Positions 19,807 to 30,659 are shown, counted from the stretch's first letter. The stretch: 30,793 nucleotides of DNA from Chloromonas sp. AAM2 (GCA_004335635.1 QAXH01005832.1:1-30793); one strand, 5' to 3'. Notes: generated from the sequence alone by a model not told the origin. Numbers and translations are program-made.

Positions 19807-21282
19807 TTACTGCGCCCCTCCATACACCTGTCGCAGTACTCCCTGACCTGCCTGGGCAGCCTGAACCTGAGCTGGCAGAACCTGCACTGGCTGGCCCAGC
19901 GCCTGCCACTGAGCAGCTGGGCCTGAGGCAATCGCCTCCTGGCCCAGCACAGCCTGGCTGTGCGCCAGCTTGTCCAGCACCTGCTGCAGCGCTGCCTGTC
20001 CAGCCTCTGCTGCCACTGCCCGCTCCTGCGCCTGCTCCAAATGAGCCTTCAGTTGCCCCACCTGCCCCGCAACAACCTCCTCGTGCGCCCGCTGCAGTTC
20101 CCACACTCGTTCGGCCAGCTGTGCTGCTCGCTGCTCAGCCTGCTCCAACTGCTGTTGACGTTCCTGCACTTGCTCAGCCAGCAGCACAGCCCGCAGCTCA
20201 GCCTGGATCAGCTGGTGCTGCAGCTGCTCCTGGTCGCAGTGCGCCTGCTTCATCAGCTCCACCTGCCCTGTCAGCTGCGACACACGAGCATGTGACTCGG
20301 CCAGAGACTGCGCCAGGCAAGGAACAGAGCAACTCATGTGACAGCACAACAGAAGTTAAACCGCACACATCACGCATGGCACCAGCTCAGGGCAGTATCG
20401 TGCTCGTTGGCATACTGTTTCGCTGACTAATGGCCACCAGCCATGTACCTCTCGTAGTTCAGATGCGTACGCCGCCTGCTGCTTCCTCTCGGCCTCCAAA
20501 CCAGCCAGCCTCAGTACCTGACGCGCAGCACAAAGGAGGAAACGCTCACAAGTACATGAGGTTCCTACTGTACAACGCTGTACATCTGCTGCTCTGCCTG
20601 TTTAGACCTCAGCAACAAGTACTACTGGTAGTACAAATCATAGCCTGTCCAGATATGCATTGGCTTCCGAGCCTTCACATCATGGGATCTAGCATCTCTC
20701 GATTCCCTACCAGGCGATGCTCCCTGGATTGGGTATCGGTGCGAGCTCCCCAGCTGAGCAGCAGCTCGACCACTTCCATGTGGGCGTGATGAACGGCATA
20801 AGTGAGCGGAGTGGGCTTGCCACTAGCCTCTGGGCTCGGCTGCGGTTCAAGCCAGATACAGTTGCGAGCTTTTGACCTGACAGGCTGGCCATGCTCAAAC
20901 GACAATACACACCAGGCAAGCCAAACTGGAGGAGGGAGCTGCCAAGCAGCTACCCGATGACTTCAGCGACTCACCCACTGATCCACACGAGCGCCCGCCT
21001 CCAGCAACACCTTGACCACCTCCAGATGACCGCGTTGAGCGGCCAAGCTCAGAGCCGATCGACCCTGAACAAGCGTCAAAGGGTTTGGCCCACGGACACG
21101 TCGCAAGAAGCGCAAAGAGCGCAAGCGTCGCTTTGAGGTCGACCAGAACATATATCGTGCGGCGATGCGCGATTGCCTACGTGATATTCAGCGTTCACGT
21201 TTGCGCCGCTGTTCAACCAGATCCGAACGTCCTCTGCGGTGCCACGCTTTGCTGCTTGCAGTAGCTGCTTGTTGAACGACAT
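19807..21282 (-). CDS. Ankyrin-repeat / coiled-coil protein (5 exons, 292 aa)
   Basis: Minus-strand exons in coding order: 21282-21181, 21064-20975, 20827-20711, 20517-20449 and 20307-19807. All junctions are phase 0 and GT-AG, ending in TAA. Residues 1-105 form about three ankyrin repeats. They start MSFNKQLLQAAKRGTAEDVR, then IWLNSGANVNAEYH, then GRSALSLAAQRGHLEVVKVL with LEAGARVDQ, then PLTYAVHHAHMEVVELLL with SWGARTDTQ. Residues about 104-260 form a continuous Gln/Glu/Ala/Leu-rich coiled coil (LEAERKQQAAYASELRE, QLIQAELRAVLLAEQVQERQ). A Gln/Ala-rich tail follows. Ankyrin repeats bind proteins and the coiled coil suggests oligomerisation or scaffolding; partner and location are not visible. 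The donor of exon 1 (GTAGGC) and that of exon 3 (GTAGGG) are weak, so these borders are less certain than the domains. It is convergent with the pyrophosphatase gene and divergent from the LRR gene. Confidence 0.75.
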
Positions 21283-22452
21283 GGCTGATATTCTCCTGCG
21301 ACGACTTTACTGAGAGCGCATGATCATCAGAGCAGCTCCTGTCAAATGGTCAGCCCCACGTGACGTAAAGCCTAGTAGTGATGCGGCAAAGGACTGCTGG
21401 AAAGCAACAAGCGTTCACCCAGAACAAACCAGCCTAGAGACCTGACAGGTGCGTGGACATACAGATGTTGAGACCTGTCCTCCTCTCGCATGAATCCGGG
21501 CTCAACTGGGTCAGAAGGGCATCTTTCATGCACAGAACACCAGACACGACCAGCCGTTGCCGTTGATTTTTCTGGCTCCAGAGCTTTGTTCACACACGTC
21601 CCGTACACGTTTGAATTTGCTGATTTGTGGCGGTTGACCAAAGACAACAGGTTGACACCTCACCTGTCTCAAGCACCTCATCTGCAAAGCACCACAGACC
21701 TTTCTGAACATTCGTGAAGAGCATATTAAAGTAGTAGTTGTAGTTGTAGTACAAGCAAAACCTATCTCAGCAACTTTTCAAGGCTTGCGGGACAAGGCGA
21801 TGTGTCTTGGGCGGCAGACGGTCTTGGGTGGGGCCGCTCCCGTCCAGTACCCGTTGCACTCCCTGTGCCACTTGGTGCAGCATGCAGGACGCAGGCCAAG
21901 GTGCTTTCCAATGTCCTCGCTTACTGTGTGTTGTGTCTCGCATCTTTTCGTCCAGACATACCAGCCGCAACTCTCGCCAAGACACTTGTTCCGCAAGCCT
22001 TGAATAGCATTTACGGATAGTGAGCAGTACGGGTATTGCTAGATAGTCGATATGGACATCCTGTGAGTGTTTCAGATCAGTATGTTTACGCGCTGATTTT
22101 CCCCCAATTCGGCAGGCGCGCGTGACTGCAACAGGACATTAAGTGAGAACAGCAGCGGGCGCCTGCAACACTGCGGCAAGCGCACACGGTATCAAGTGAG
22201 ACCAGCTTCACCGGCATGCCTGCCAAATTGTGAGATCTTTCGGTATACGGCTAGGGCTACGAGTCATCCAGTGCGAATGAAGAAGCTGCAGAGCGCGCAG
22301 CATCCATGTGAGGGGCGGATAGTGACGGTCACCGCAGATTGAGGACAGCTTGGGCGTTGCAGGTCAGGTGGTGGACGAGCATGTGGATCAAGGGAAGAGA
22401 TACCTTCTTGCTTGCTTTCATTCACTTCCGTAGAAGGATTCCAATCTGCGAA
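21283..22452. other. Divergent intergenic region
   Basis: About 1.2 kb lies between the starts of the minus-strand ankyrin gene and the plus-strand LRR gene and should hold both promoters. Several short frames overlap at 21770-22020 on both strands, none with family resemblance. GTAGTAGTTGTAGTTGTAGTAC at 21730-21752 is a short GTA-rich simple repeat. I see no RNA gene. Confidence 0.5.
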
Positions 22453-24808
22453 ATGGTACTGACGCCATGGGAGACCCTGGAACCTGCTCTCTTGGCGCGA
22501 TGCCTTCGTTCCCCGACGCCCGGGCTCAATGACTCGGTTACAGCAGCTGCTCAGGCATGCGCCGCGTTTTTCAAGGCGCTGCTCAGCTCAGCCACCGCTC
22601 CAGGGGTTAGGATCGACAATACCGGCGTCGAGCCAGCCCTGGCCAGCCTGGTGCAGATGTCAGCAGGGGTGAATCTGTACCTGCTTCTCACTGGAGCCGC
22701 CCTGCACCACAGCATCAAGCCTACAAGTAGCTCACTGCATGGGGCATCGCTGGCCAACGTGACTCGGCTGCTGTGTCAGGTGAGCCAGCATGATCAAGTA
22801 GTCGTTGGCAGCATGCATGCCCATCATGGCATGTGCCTGTGTGCACTCCCGTACACAACACCTAAGGCATGCACGACATCCAGCCTTGTTCTCCCGTGTG
22901 CATGCATCACCACAGCCATGCATTCACCTCTTTACCGGTTCCCTGCAGTTGGTGAAATCAACTGTGTCCACCAGGTGCCTGCCAAGTTAACCACATGTAT
23001 ACATATTGATTACATCAGGACGGCCCACATGCAACGAGCGCGAACGCCAGCAAGCCATGCAAGAGACGAGGCTGGGATCCGTCCGAACCAACCCTTAGCA
23101 ACAGAAGGCAACTTCAAGGCGCAAAGAGCAAAGAACACAGAAGTCAAAGCACTGTGGACAATTCAAGGCGGACAGCCAAGGACTGTCAGACATGGGTTGA
23201 GCAGGCGCAGCTAGAAACAAAGGACGGGAAACAAAGTGTGGGCCTAAGATGGCAACCGTTGACCATGGCAGCACTCTTGCACTCACCCGCTGTCGCATCT
23301 TGCAGGGTGTACTGCTGGACTGTTCATCTGCTGATCTTGCAGGGTGTACTGCTGGACTGTTCATCTGCAGGGTGTACTGCTGGACTGTTCATCTGCTGAT
23401 CTTGCAGGGTGTACTGCTGGACTGTTCATCTGCTGATCTTGCCGCACCACTCCCAAACTTGCGAGATCTGGAGCTGACAAACTGCCGGGTTCAGCGCAGC
23501 TACCTACCACTATCTGGTTGCAGCAAGCTGCAATCTTTACATTTGGAATCCATTCACTCCCTTGCCACTGCCGACCGTGACGCCTGGCTGGTGCAGTTGT
23601 GTCTGCTGGGACAGCTCCCTACGCTCTCCACCCTCAACCTCGACAGCAGATACCCTACCTGCTTCCCGCCCCTGTGGGCTGCACACCTGACTGAGCTGCA
23701 CCTCCATCTTGCCTACGATGCTCGACATGGAGAGCTGAAAGAGTGGCCAACGACCATCACATACATAGCCCAATGCACTGAACTCGTGTGCGCTTCACAT
23801 CACAATGCCGATGCCAATGTCACCCCATGCTCGATGCTCGCCGCAAGATTTGGCTGTGCTGGGCACTCTGCCAAATCTCCACTGCTTCAAGCTGGAAGGC
23901 AACAACTACCGGAACCCAGACGAGCTGATCAGCACTCTGCTGCAGTTCCCCCATGTCATCGAGCTGACTCTGCCCTACATCGAATTCCCTCAGCAGTCCT
24001 GGGCTGATCACCCATGCACATGGCAACAGCTGCATCTTGAGGATGTGACCCCAGCTTTGCTGGCCAGGCTGCCTCTACACTCCCTTACTCAGCCAATACA
24101 GCTTGGCAGTGTCAATCTGCTCCATGCCACAGAGGGCGACATTCAAGCTGCCCTTGACAACCTCACACGCAGCCAGGCGCCCCAGCCAGTGAGCTGGGTC
24201 AGGAACATTGCTAGATTCACCTTAAGCTGCGAAGTGCATGCTAACGGAGAGCTGCCTGCTAACCACGTGCCAGATGCTGCCCGCTTAAGGGCTGCATGGC
24301 CGCTTGTGGCCTGCAACATCAAATCTTTGCTGCTGCGATCTTGTCACTGTGACGCAGCGCTGGTCATAGTGTTAAGGGATCTTGCTCCTGAGCTCAAGGA
24401 TCTGGATTTTCAGGGATGTCAGATCCACTTCTGCTTCTGGCATCGGGTAAGAGGCAGGGGCACACAGCAGGAAAATGAGTGCATGTCAGGGAACAGAATG
24501 TATGGGTGGGCAGGTGAGCCTCGGCACAAGCAGTGTCAGACACAAGTTTTGAGGGTTCTGCACAACAGCCTATGTGCAGATTGTGGCCTTGGATGGGAAA
24601 GGCGTCTGAAGATTACCATGAACTAATCTCACTGCTAATCAATCTGCCACCTACGCTTGTCTCTGTGTTGCAGATGGCATGTGATTTTCCACGACTAAGG
24701 AAGCTGAATCTGGGGCAATGCCTTGGCAGCCTCAATGCGGCAGCTGTCATGGCCTTCTACAGCGTGGCCTATGCAAGAGCACAGGCGCAGCCAGGCATCG
24801 CACAACAA
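22453..24808 (+). CDS. Leucine-rich-repeat protein, incompletely resolved
   Basis: Blocks: 22453-22779 (ATG, then VLTPWETLEPALLARCLRS, phase 0 donor), 23408-about 23790, about 23848-24446 and 24674-24808. The first block has an N-terminal sequence faintly like an F-box (PWETLEPALLA) before an Ala-rich helix; this is weak. The later blocks carry regular Leu spacing: LPNLRDLELTNCRV, CSKLQSLHLESI, LPTLSTLNLDS, LTELHLHLA, LGTLPNLHCFKLEGNN, VIELTLPYIEF, IKSLLLRSC, LKDLDFQGC and FPRLRKLNLGQC. This is the plant/algal LRR style of about 25-residue repeats, a protein-binding surface. The junction between blocks 2 and 3 does not close: the only AG acceptor near 23847 needs a phase 1 donor and I find none, so a small exon or a frameshift is possible. 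The 3' end is also open. No transmembrane or kinase domain is visible. Confidence 0.6.
23299..23444. repeat. Tandem repeat copying the 3' splice border of an LRR exon
   Basis: The unit GGTGTACTGCTGGACTGTTC plus ATCTGCTGATCTTGCAG occurs with starts at 23306, 23343, 23371 and 23408 (lengths 37, 28, 37, then the last copy running into the exon as CTTGCC). Each copy is preceded by a (T)TGCAG or CTGCAG acceptor. Only the first and last acceptors are in frame with the upstream exon. Confidence 0.85.
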
Positions 24809-24890
24809 GTCAGTACACGCAATTGGGGCCTTGACCATGGGGTTTTGCAGCGTGGCCTATGCAGGAGCACAGGCGCAGCCAGGCCTGGCT
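24757..24890. repeat. Direct repeat of about 40 bp at the end of the last LRR exon block
   Basis: AGCGTGGCCTATGCAAGAGC with ACAGGCGCAGCCAGGC (about 24760-24795) recurs at about 24849-24884 with one change (GCAGGAGC). The second copy follows TTTTGCAG, so it looks like a potential acceptor-led exon. Confidence 0.75.
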
Positions 24891-25039
24891 TGCAAGGTCT
24901 GGAACACACTTGCATACAATCTTGAGGTAATGGCATCAACAACACTGTTTGATCACGCTGTACAAGACTCGAGCCACTTGTGTCAGGTTTACACGGGCTG
25001 ACGCACTAGAGGCGATCATTTGAAGCCAATGTAAAGTGG

Positions 25040-25194
25040 GCTCAATACCACTCGGCGGTGTCAAGCCAGCCCTGGCCGGCCTGGTGCAGATGTCAGCAGG
25101 GGTGAATCTGTACCTGCTTCTCACTGGAGCCGCCCTGCACCACAGCATCAAGCCTACAAGTAGCTCACTGCATGGGGCATCGCTGGCCAATGGG
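25040..25194 (+). pseudogene. Partial copy of the first LRR-gene exon
   Basis: About 130 bp here is almost identical to 22625-22757, including GCCAGCCCTGGCC(A/G)GCCTGG through GGGGCATCGCTGGCCAA. The translation VQMSAGVNLYLLLTGAALHH is unchanged, with Ala-Ser to Ala-Gly just before it. The copy stops within the exon and lacks its donor, so it is a recent partial duplication and not a working exon by itself. Confidence 0.75.
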
Positions 25195-25476
25195 GTTTGC
25201 ACGTGTCCCGACCACACACAATGCCGTTCGCTCTTTACCGTACACATTTTGTTTGTTGTGGCCGGTCGTTGCGTGATGCAGGCAACGGCTCTGACCATAG
25301 TCACCAATGCTTTTAATAGCAGGTGTGTGTCATGATAGCCGAGGGATGCACATTGGTAAGGCCTGTGGCAAACCAGGTGCTCTCGGCAGTACGCTTCCCT
25401 CTGACAATGTGAGCAATGCAGCATTACAAGCCCAGTGCCGCATAGAGCTCATGCGACTGGCTGAAAGAGGGCAGCC

Positions 25477-26034
25477 AAAAAAAAAGAAGTTTGCCAGTTC
25501 TGGGAAGTTTTTATGGTGGTGAAAGTGTACACAGTGTGGTGTTGGGTCAGTGTCATCTGCCACTGGGATGTGTTGCTGATGCTGGAGTTGGTAGGCGCTG
25601 GTGACTGCCAATACTGGGACAGGGACAGTGAGATGTGGTTGTAGATTATCAGAGATTCAAAACGCAATGTCACACAATGATATTCCAATTCCAGTGTAAC
25701 CCATTGACAATTCAAGCCTGTAAACCTTGGGAAGCTGGGAAGCTGTGCAGAAGCTTGCTCGGGTCCTAAGGCGGAGTCGCACCAACATATACAAGAGCGG
25801 ACAAGAGCACGACTCCAGACGAACCGAGGTGTCGACACTCGCACTCAAAGGCCTCTTGTGGCGGGCAGGCACGCGCAGAACAATCTCAGGGTTAGCGTCA
25901 CAGGTCCTAAGTCCTAAGCTCTCTCTCTCACACACACACATACACATACACATGTTTTACTGACACACAATGGTTGCTGGCGGTAATACAGACCAATTCA
26001 CACAAACTGTCCCAGAACTGGCAAACTTTTTTTT
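25477..26034. mobile_element. Possible 558-bp element with inverted repeat B termini
   Basis: The left end has nine A plus GAAGTTTGCCAGTTCTGGGA (25477-25505). The right end is TCCCAGAACTGGCAAACTTT plus a T run (26006-26034), its reverse complement apart from a GA insertion. The interior has no transposase-like frame. A CT/CA microsatellite lies at 25919-25953. No clear target-site duplication is visible, so it may be a MITE or two unrelated insertions of repeat B in opposite orientation. Confidence 0.4.
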
Positions 26035-26248
26035 TGAAGTGTTCACACATAACAAAGACTACTACAAGGCAAAACGGCAGCCATATCGGTCACCAAACGG
26101 GCACAAACAAACGACACAATAGGGCGGTCTTGACATCTGTAGATCTTTTCAGTGTTATCGGGGGCATGACCTAGAACTGGCAACCATTTATTTTCCCGGG
26201 CCACCTTGCAATACTTGTGTGTGTGTGCTCTTGTGTGAATTTCTGCAG

Positions 26249-26378
26249 CGTGTTTACGTTTGAACAAGCTGACGAGGCAAACGTGAACGAGCAGCTGTGT
26301 GCCATGGGTGTTGACGCACGAGTGGTACTGGAAGCATGTGGCGAAGAGGATGAAGCGGATGAAGAGGAAGATGAGTAG
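26249..26378 (+). CDS. Possible terminal exon with acidic C-terminus
   Basis: After a TTTCTGCAG acceptor the plus strand reads VFTFEQADEANVNEQLCAMG, then VDARVVLEACG and the acidic end EEDEADEEEDE before TAG. Composition and acceptor look genuine. It could be the last exon of the LRR gene, but its one-base phase does not match the 24808 donor, so at least one exon would be missing between them. No family is recognised. Confidence 0.35.
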
Positions 26379-27715
26379 CAAGGGCAGGGGCCAGCCGCGT
26401 GAGCGGGTAGCATGCGATGGCGGAATGATGGTGTTTTCATCACTGCTGCTTCAACACAGACATGGCTTATTCATTCATTGACACACCAGTTAGGTCCTGG
26501 CAAGATTTGTCTGGCAAACTGCGTGTTGTACTGCCTGGCAACTTTTTCTGTTGGGTTAGTTCAGAAATGAACAGGGGGCCTTATGTTCCTTGCTCACGGT
26601 TGGTCAGGGCAGTCCGCATGCCGTCCCGTGTCCTGTGACGGCTTCCCTGATGTAACTTGTAGTAAACACAAGTCATAACAGGCACCGCCTAGGGCACGGA
26701 TGGAGAACAGTTAGCTGACTTAGGCTTGTGGTAATTACTGGCAAACCAAGCCTATACAGTAGTGACCGGTACCAGTGTTTACTCTCACCGTCCTGACTAG
26801 CCTTAAGCAAGGAAGGTCAAGAAAGCGGCCCTTTGCAAAGATAACACAGACAGTCATGTTAACGAACTGGGTCACAGGCAAACTAAAACCAGGCCAACTT
26901 GCGATGAGCTGCTTGCTTCAGTCGGATTCATGCCAGTCAACTTTCTAATCTACATTCAAAGCAGCCCATCTCGGAAGCTGTCAGCCTGGGGATTGAGCGG
27001 AGAGGAACATCAGCCAAAGGCCGTAATGCCCAACCTCTCGACACCTTGGCTGTCTCAAGCGCCCCACACACTACTACAAAATCCCATCTCAGCAACTTAT
27101 GAAGGCACAGTCGAGCTTGGCAAGTTTGCTACTCGACACCAACTGGTACAGCATGCCGGTATACAGGGCAGCCAAGGTTCGATGTACTGGTCACCTGTTC
27201 TAATTGGTTGGTTTGCACTGCTGCAGTGCTGCAGTTCATACTACAGCCATGCATGGGCACTCCACAGTGGGTAGGTCAGGCAAACACAACGCTCACTCGA
27301 AAGCACATGGCAGCACCGATGAAACACCATGTATAGCCGGCATGCCCGTTCTGGGACAATTTCCAGGGACGACACTGAGACCAGTGTGGGCAGACAGTTT
27401 CCATGGTCTGATTGCCATGCGTGTGCAGAAATGTGCACATTTCTTGAGACCTCAAAGGGACAGTCAACTACCCGCGCACATGTACCCGCTGGTGAAACCC
27501 CTGTCACGACAGGTCCTAAGGCCAGCTCGCCCACATTCAGGAAAGCAAACACCCATCTGCGTCCCTCAGCCCTGAAAGAACATCTCTAGGTTTGTCGAAG
27601 TTCAATCCCACAGACAACAGGGCAACAGACAAAAAAAACCTCGCCAGCAGAATAGGTTGGCATGGCTATGATTGCGTCAAGAACTGGGCATCCCACTGTT
27701 GACCCCCACTCTCAT
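26379..27715. other. No gene seen
   Basis: Only short, overlapping open frames occur. A fragment of repeat B (GTTCTGGGACAATTTC) lies near 27345. The region may be intergenic or a 5' intron of the gene that follows. Confidence 0.45.
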
Positions 27716-27739
27716 GCTAACCCTAACCCTAACCCTACC
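27716..27739. repeat. Telomere-like (CCCTAA)n tract just before an acceptor
   Basis: CTAACCCTAACCCTAACCCT followed by ACCC gives three TTAGGG-type units on the minus strand. The tract ends 16 nt before the TTCAG acceptor at 27755 and supplies its C/T-rich stretch. Confidence 0.75.
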
Positions 27740-27755
27740 CGGGTGCATGCTTCAG

Positions 27756-30659
27756 GGTGGTCTCAACACCTGAGACCATACGAGAGGAACTCATCAAGTG
27801 CATGAACGAGGTGGACTCACAAATGGAGACGGCAAACAGGTTTATGGGATTCTGGGGCTGCAACGGAGAAACAGCTTGGGCGTTACACTTGCATGCCCAA
27901 AGCATCTCAGAATGACGCGAATTGCATGTTTGATTTGTTTGGCAAGCATCAGAGCTCAGGCCATTGCGCCAGATGGCTTTTATGGAACGTACTGCTGCTG
28001 GACCTGCATCCACCAGCGGGCGAAGCCTGTCATGGGGCTTGGTGGACTCCCAATCAAGGAGGTGCTTCGCCCCTGTATGCAGTCATGCTCTTCATCGAGA
28101 TATTGACCGGAACTCGCCCATTCCGCTCAGGTGGGCGTCGTGTCGACGTGCATTTGCACAGATCGTTGGGCCAGCTTTTCATGCGCTAGAATGCCTGAAT
28201 TATGTTTGCATATCGTCATTCAGGCCTCGAGTCAACCGGGCCGGCCGTTGGTCGCCAGGACACGTCGGGGGTGCTTTTCCTCTCGTGCAGACCAGGTAAT
28301 GCCGTGGCAGCTAGCATCTACTGTCAGAGGCACAGGTTTCCCGAGTCGTGCAAGCCAATTTGCGCTCCATCTGCCACCCAGGGCCGTGCTGACATCAGCT
28401 CCCTCTGGCGCTCCGGCAATCACCGACCCTAAGAGCCGTGCTCGTGCACGCGCTGATCGGTTTGCTAAGCTTGTCGAGCTACGTGCGCTGTACCGGGACT
28501 TCATGCGTGCCAAGGCCCTACTGCGGGTGACAGCACCCATCTACACTCCACTAGAAGAAGCAGCCTCCCCTGTCAGCAGCTCAGACAGTAAGTTCTCCAG
28601 CAGCACAGGCATATCTCACCAAGGTTCAACTCGATGCCAGCATGCGATGCCCCGGGATGTGAAAGTTATCTGCATGCGATGACTGATGCACGGAACATCA
28701 GTCACCTCCATGGCCGTGTATGCAGGTGATGGTGGTTTGAAGGAGCGCGAGATTGAAGAGCAGGAGAGGCGCAAGGAGGCAGTGGAGATTGTGGCTGAAA
28801 TGCAGCTGACAGCAGAACAGCTCAAGGTAGGGCACAGCTGTCCAGGGTGGGCATGCAGCATCAACTCAGCAAGCCCATGCATGCAGCAAGTTAGCAAGGC
28901 CATGCGTGGAGCAAGGCAGCAAGGCTATGCATGGAGCAGTCAGCAAGGCCATGCATGGAGCAAGCCAGGAAGGCTATGCTTGGAGCAAGTCAGCAAGGCT
29001 ATGCATGGAGCAGGTGAGTGAATGCCATGCTTGCACCTGCTCACCCAAGCATCAATGCAGTAACCTTCACAGCAGCCCGTGTGGAAGCTAGGTGTGGTGG
29101 TCTATGATTCAGACAGGCACGGCAGTCCGTGCGTGCAGCAGATGGGACTTGCAAGGCATGCAACAGAGCTTCGGCATGGGCCTGCATGCATGCATGCATG
29201 CAGCAAGCAGCGTATTCATGCAGGAGCCGGTCTTCCCATGCAGCAGCAGGCATTCCGCTGATGCAGCAGCGAGTGAAACGTTCATGCAGCAGCAGGCAGT
29301 CTGTTGAGGCATGGAGCAAGGAAGCAGTTGAAGCAGATGCAGATGCTTGAGGTTTGCAGCAGCAGCCGGTCCATTTGGGCAGCAGCAGGTAGTACGTTCA
29401 TGCAACAGACGATCCGTCTGTTGTGCAGCAGCGGGCGCTATATTCATGTAACAGCAGGCAGTGTGTTTGTGCAGCAGACAGATCGCACATGCATGATGCG
29501 GACGAGATGTTCATGCATGCAAAAGGCGCGTGATGCATGCAGCAGGCAACTCGTCCATGCAGGCAGCAGGCAAACTATCAAGGAGCGTTGAGGGTTTTGC
29601 CCATGCAGCATGCATTGAGTCATGCAGCAAACGGATTCATGCCCAGCAGGCGCTTCACACGTTCATGCAGCATGTGGCGAACCGCCCATGCAGCACAGTC
29701 CATGCAGCAGGCGAACCGCCCATGCAGCAACAGTCCATGCAACAGGCCAATGGCCCATGCAGCACAGTCCATGCAGCAGGCGAACCGCCCATGCAGCAAC
29801 AGTCCATGCAGCAGGCGAACCACCCATGCAGCAACAGTCCATGCAGCAGGCGAACCACCCATGCAGCACAGTCCATGCAGCAGGCTAACCACCCATGCAG
29901 CAACAGTGCATGCAGCAGGTCACTCGCCCATGCAATACAGTCCCTGCAGCAGGCGAACCACCCATGCAGCAACAGTCCATGCAGCAGGCGAACCGCCCAT
30001 GAAGCAACAGTCCATGCAGCAGGCGACACCTTCATGCAGCGGGCGACACGTCCATGCACACAGCAGGCCTTGCGTGCAGCAGCCTGGTTGAAGCATACGT
30101 ACAGCAACTCAGGGATTGTACACAATTGTGCCAGCCGGCCAGATACGCTATGCATGGGCAACGCAAGCAGCACCCTGAGTGCATGGATTTGTTGCATGGT
30201 GCATGCAACAGCCACCCGCGGCCCATGCACGCCACGTTCGTTGCATGGAACCATGGACCCGTGGTCATGCAGGCAAACATCACTTTGCACAGCATGCACA
30301 CCCACCGGCTCACTTGCACTTGTTACCATACTTGAACAAATGGCATCTGGAATGCCAACCCTTTTGAGCTGCATGGCTGGCTGCATGGCTGGCTGGCTTC
30401 CTGGTACATGCGTATCCTAACGAGAGCTGTCCGTTGTCTTGTTACATCCTAACGAGGGTTTGTTTTTCCATATCCTTTGCAGTCTGGCCTGCGCGCGCTG
30501 CCCGCTGGCTTTGGCGACATCTTTGCCACGGGTTCGACCCCTGCTGATGAGTATGAGTCCAAGGTCAGGGAGCAGGCCTGGCGCTACATCACTGACTTGA
30601 GGGAGAGGGTGGCGGAGGAGATGACCAGGCTGCCCTTTGCCACACCAGCAGCAGCACAG
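27756..30659 (+). CDS. Unrecognised coiled-coil-rich protein, internal exons (partial)
   Basis: Exon-like blocks: 27756-27839 (TIREELIKCMNEVDSQMETA), about 28291-28587, 28726-28826 and 30483-30659. The second block carries a basic helix (KSRARARADRFAKLVELRAL) then YRDFMRAKALLRV. The third is GGLKEREIEEQERRKEAVEI with VAEMQLTAEQLK. The fourth is LRALPAGFGDIFATGSTPAD, then YESKVREQAWRYITDLRERV and AEEMTRLPF. The last three blocks join with matching phases (1, 0) at GT-AG borders; the first junction does not close, so an exon may be missed. Charged heptad-like helices suggest a structural or complex-forming protein. I do not recognise the family and assign no function. Start and end lie outside what can be resolved, and the gene probably continues past the window. 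Confidence 0.5.
28893..29013. repeat. Minisatellite, about five 25-bp units
   Basis: Units of AGCAAGG(C/T)(C/T)ATGCATGGAGC plus 4-5 bases lie within the 28827-30482 intron. The last copy ends in CAG|GTGAGT, a perfect donor-like sequence, although its phase does not fit the next exon. Confidence 0.75.
29182..29202. repeat. (GCAT)n microsatellite
   Basis: Four to five tandem GCAT units (self-complementary) lie in the same intron as the surrounding CATGCAGCAG-type repeats. Confidence 0.8.
29671..30012. repeat. Minisatellite, ten 34/35-bp units
   Basis: After a 30-bp first unit, nine units start at 29701, 29736, 29770, 29805, 29840, 29874, 29909, 29943 and 29978. The consensus is CATGCAGCAGGCGAACC(G/A)C, then CCATGCAGCA(A)CAGTC. 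Presence or absence of one A gives 35 or 34 bp. Flanking sequence (29200-29670 and 30013-30060) has scattered CATGCAGCAG cores. The array is open on both strands, which creates long spurious frames. Confidence 0.9.

Noticed and set aside
21767..22020. Five overlapping frames of 66-72 codons on both strands
   Set aside because: No family resemblance, no splice sites and no codon signal; they overlap by chance.
29671..30012. CRISPR-like regular array
   Set aside because: Units are contiguous with no unique spacers, in a eukaryotic intron; it is a minisatellite.
29530..30420. 296-codon plus-strand and 243-codon minus-strand frames
   Set aside because: They are by-products of a 34/35-bp minisatellite without stops; unit length variation shifts the frame, and composition is purely repeat-derived.
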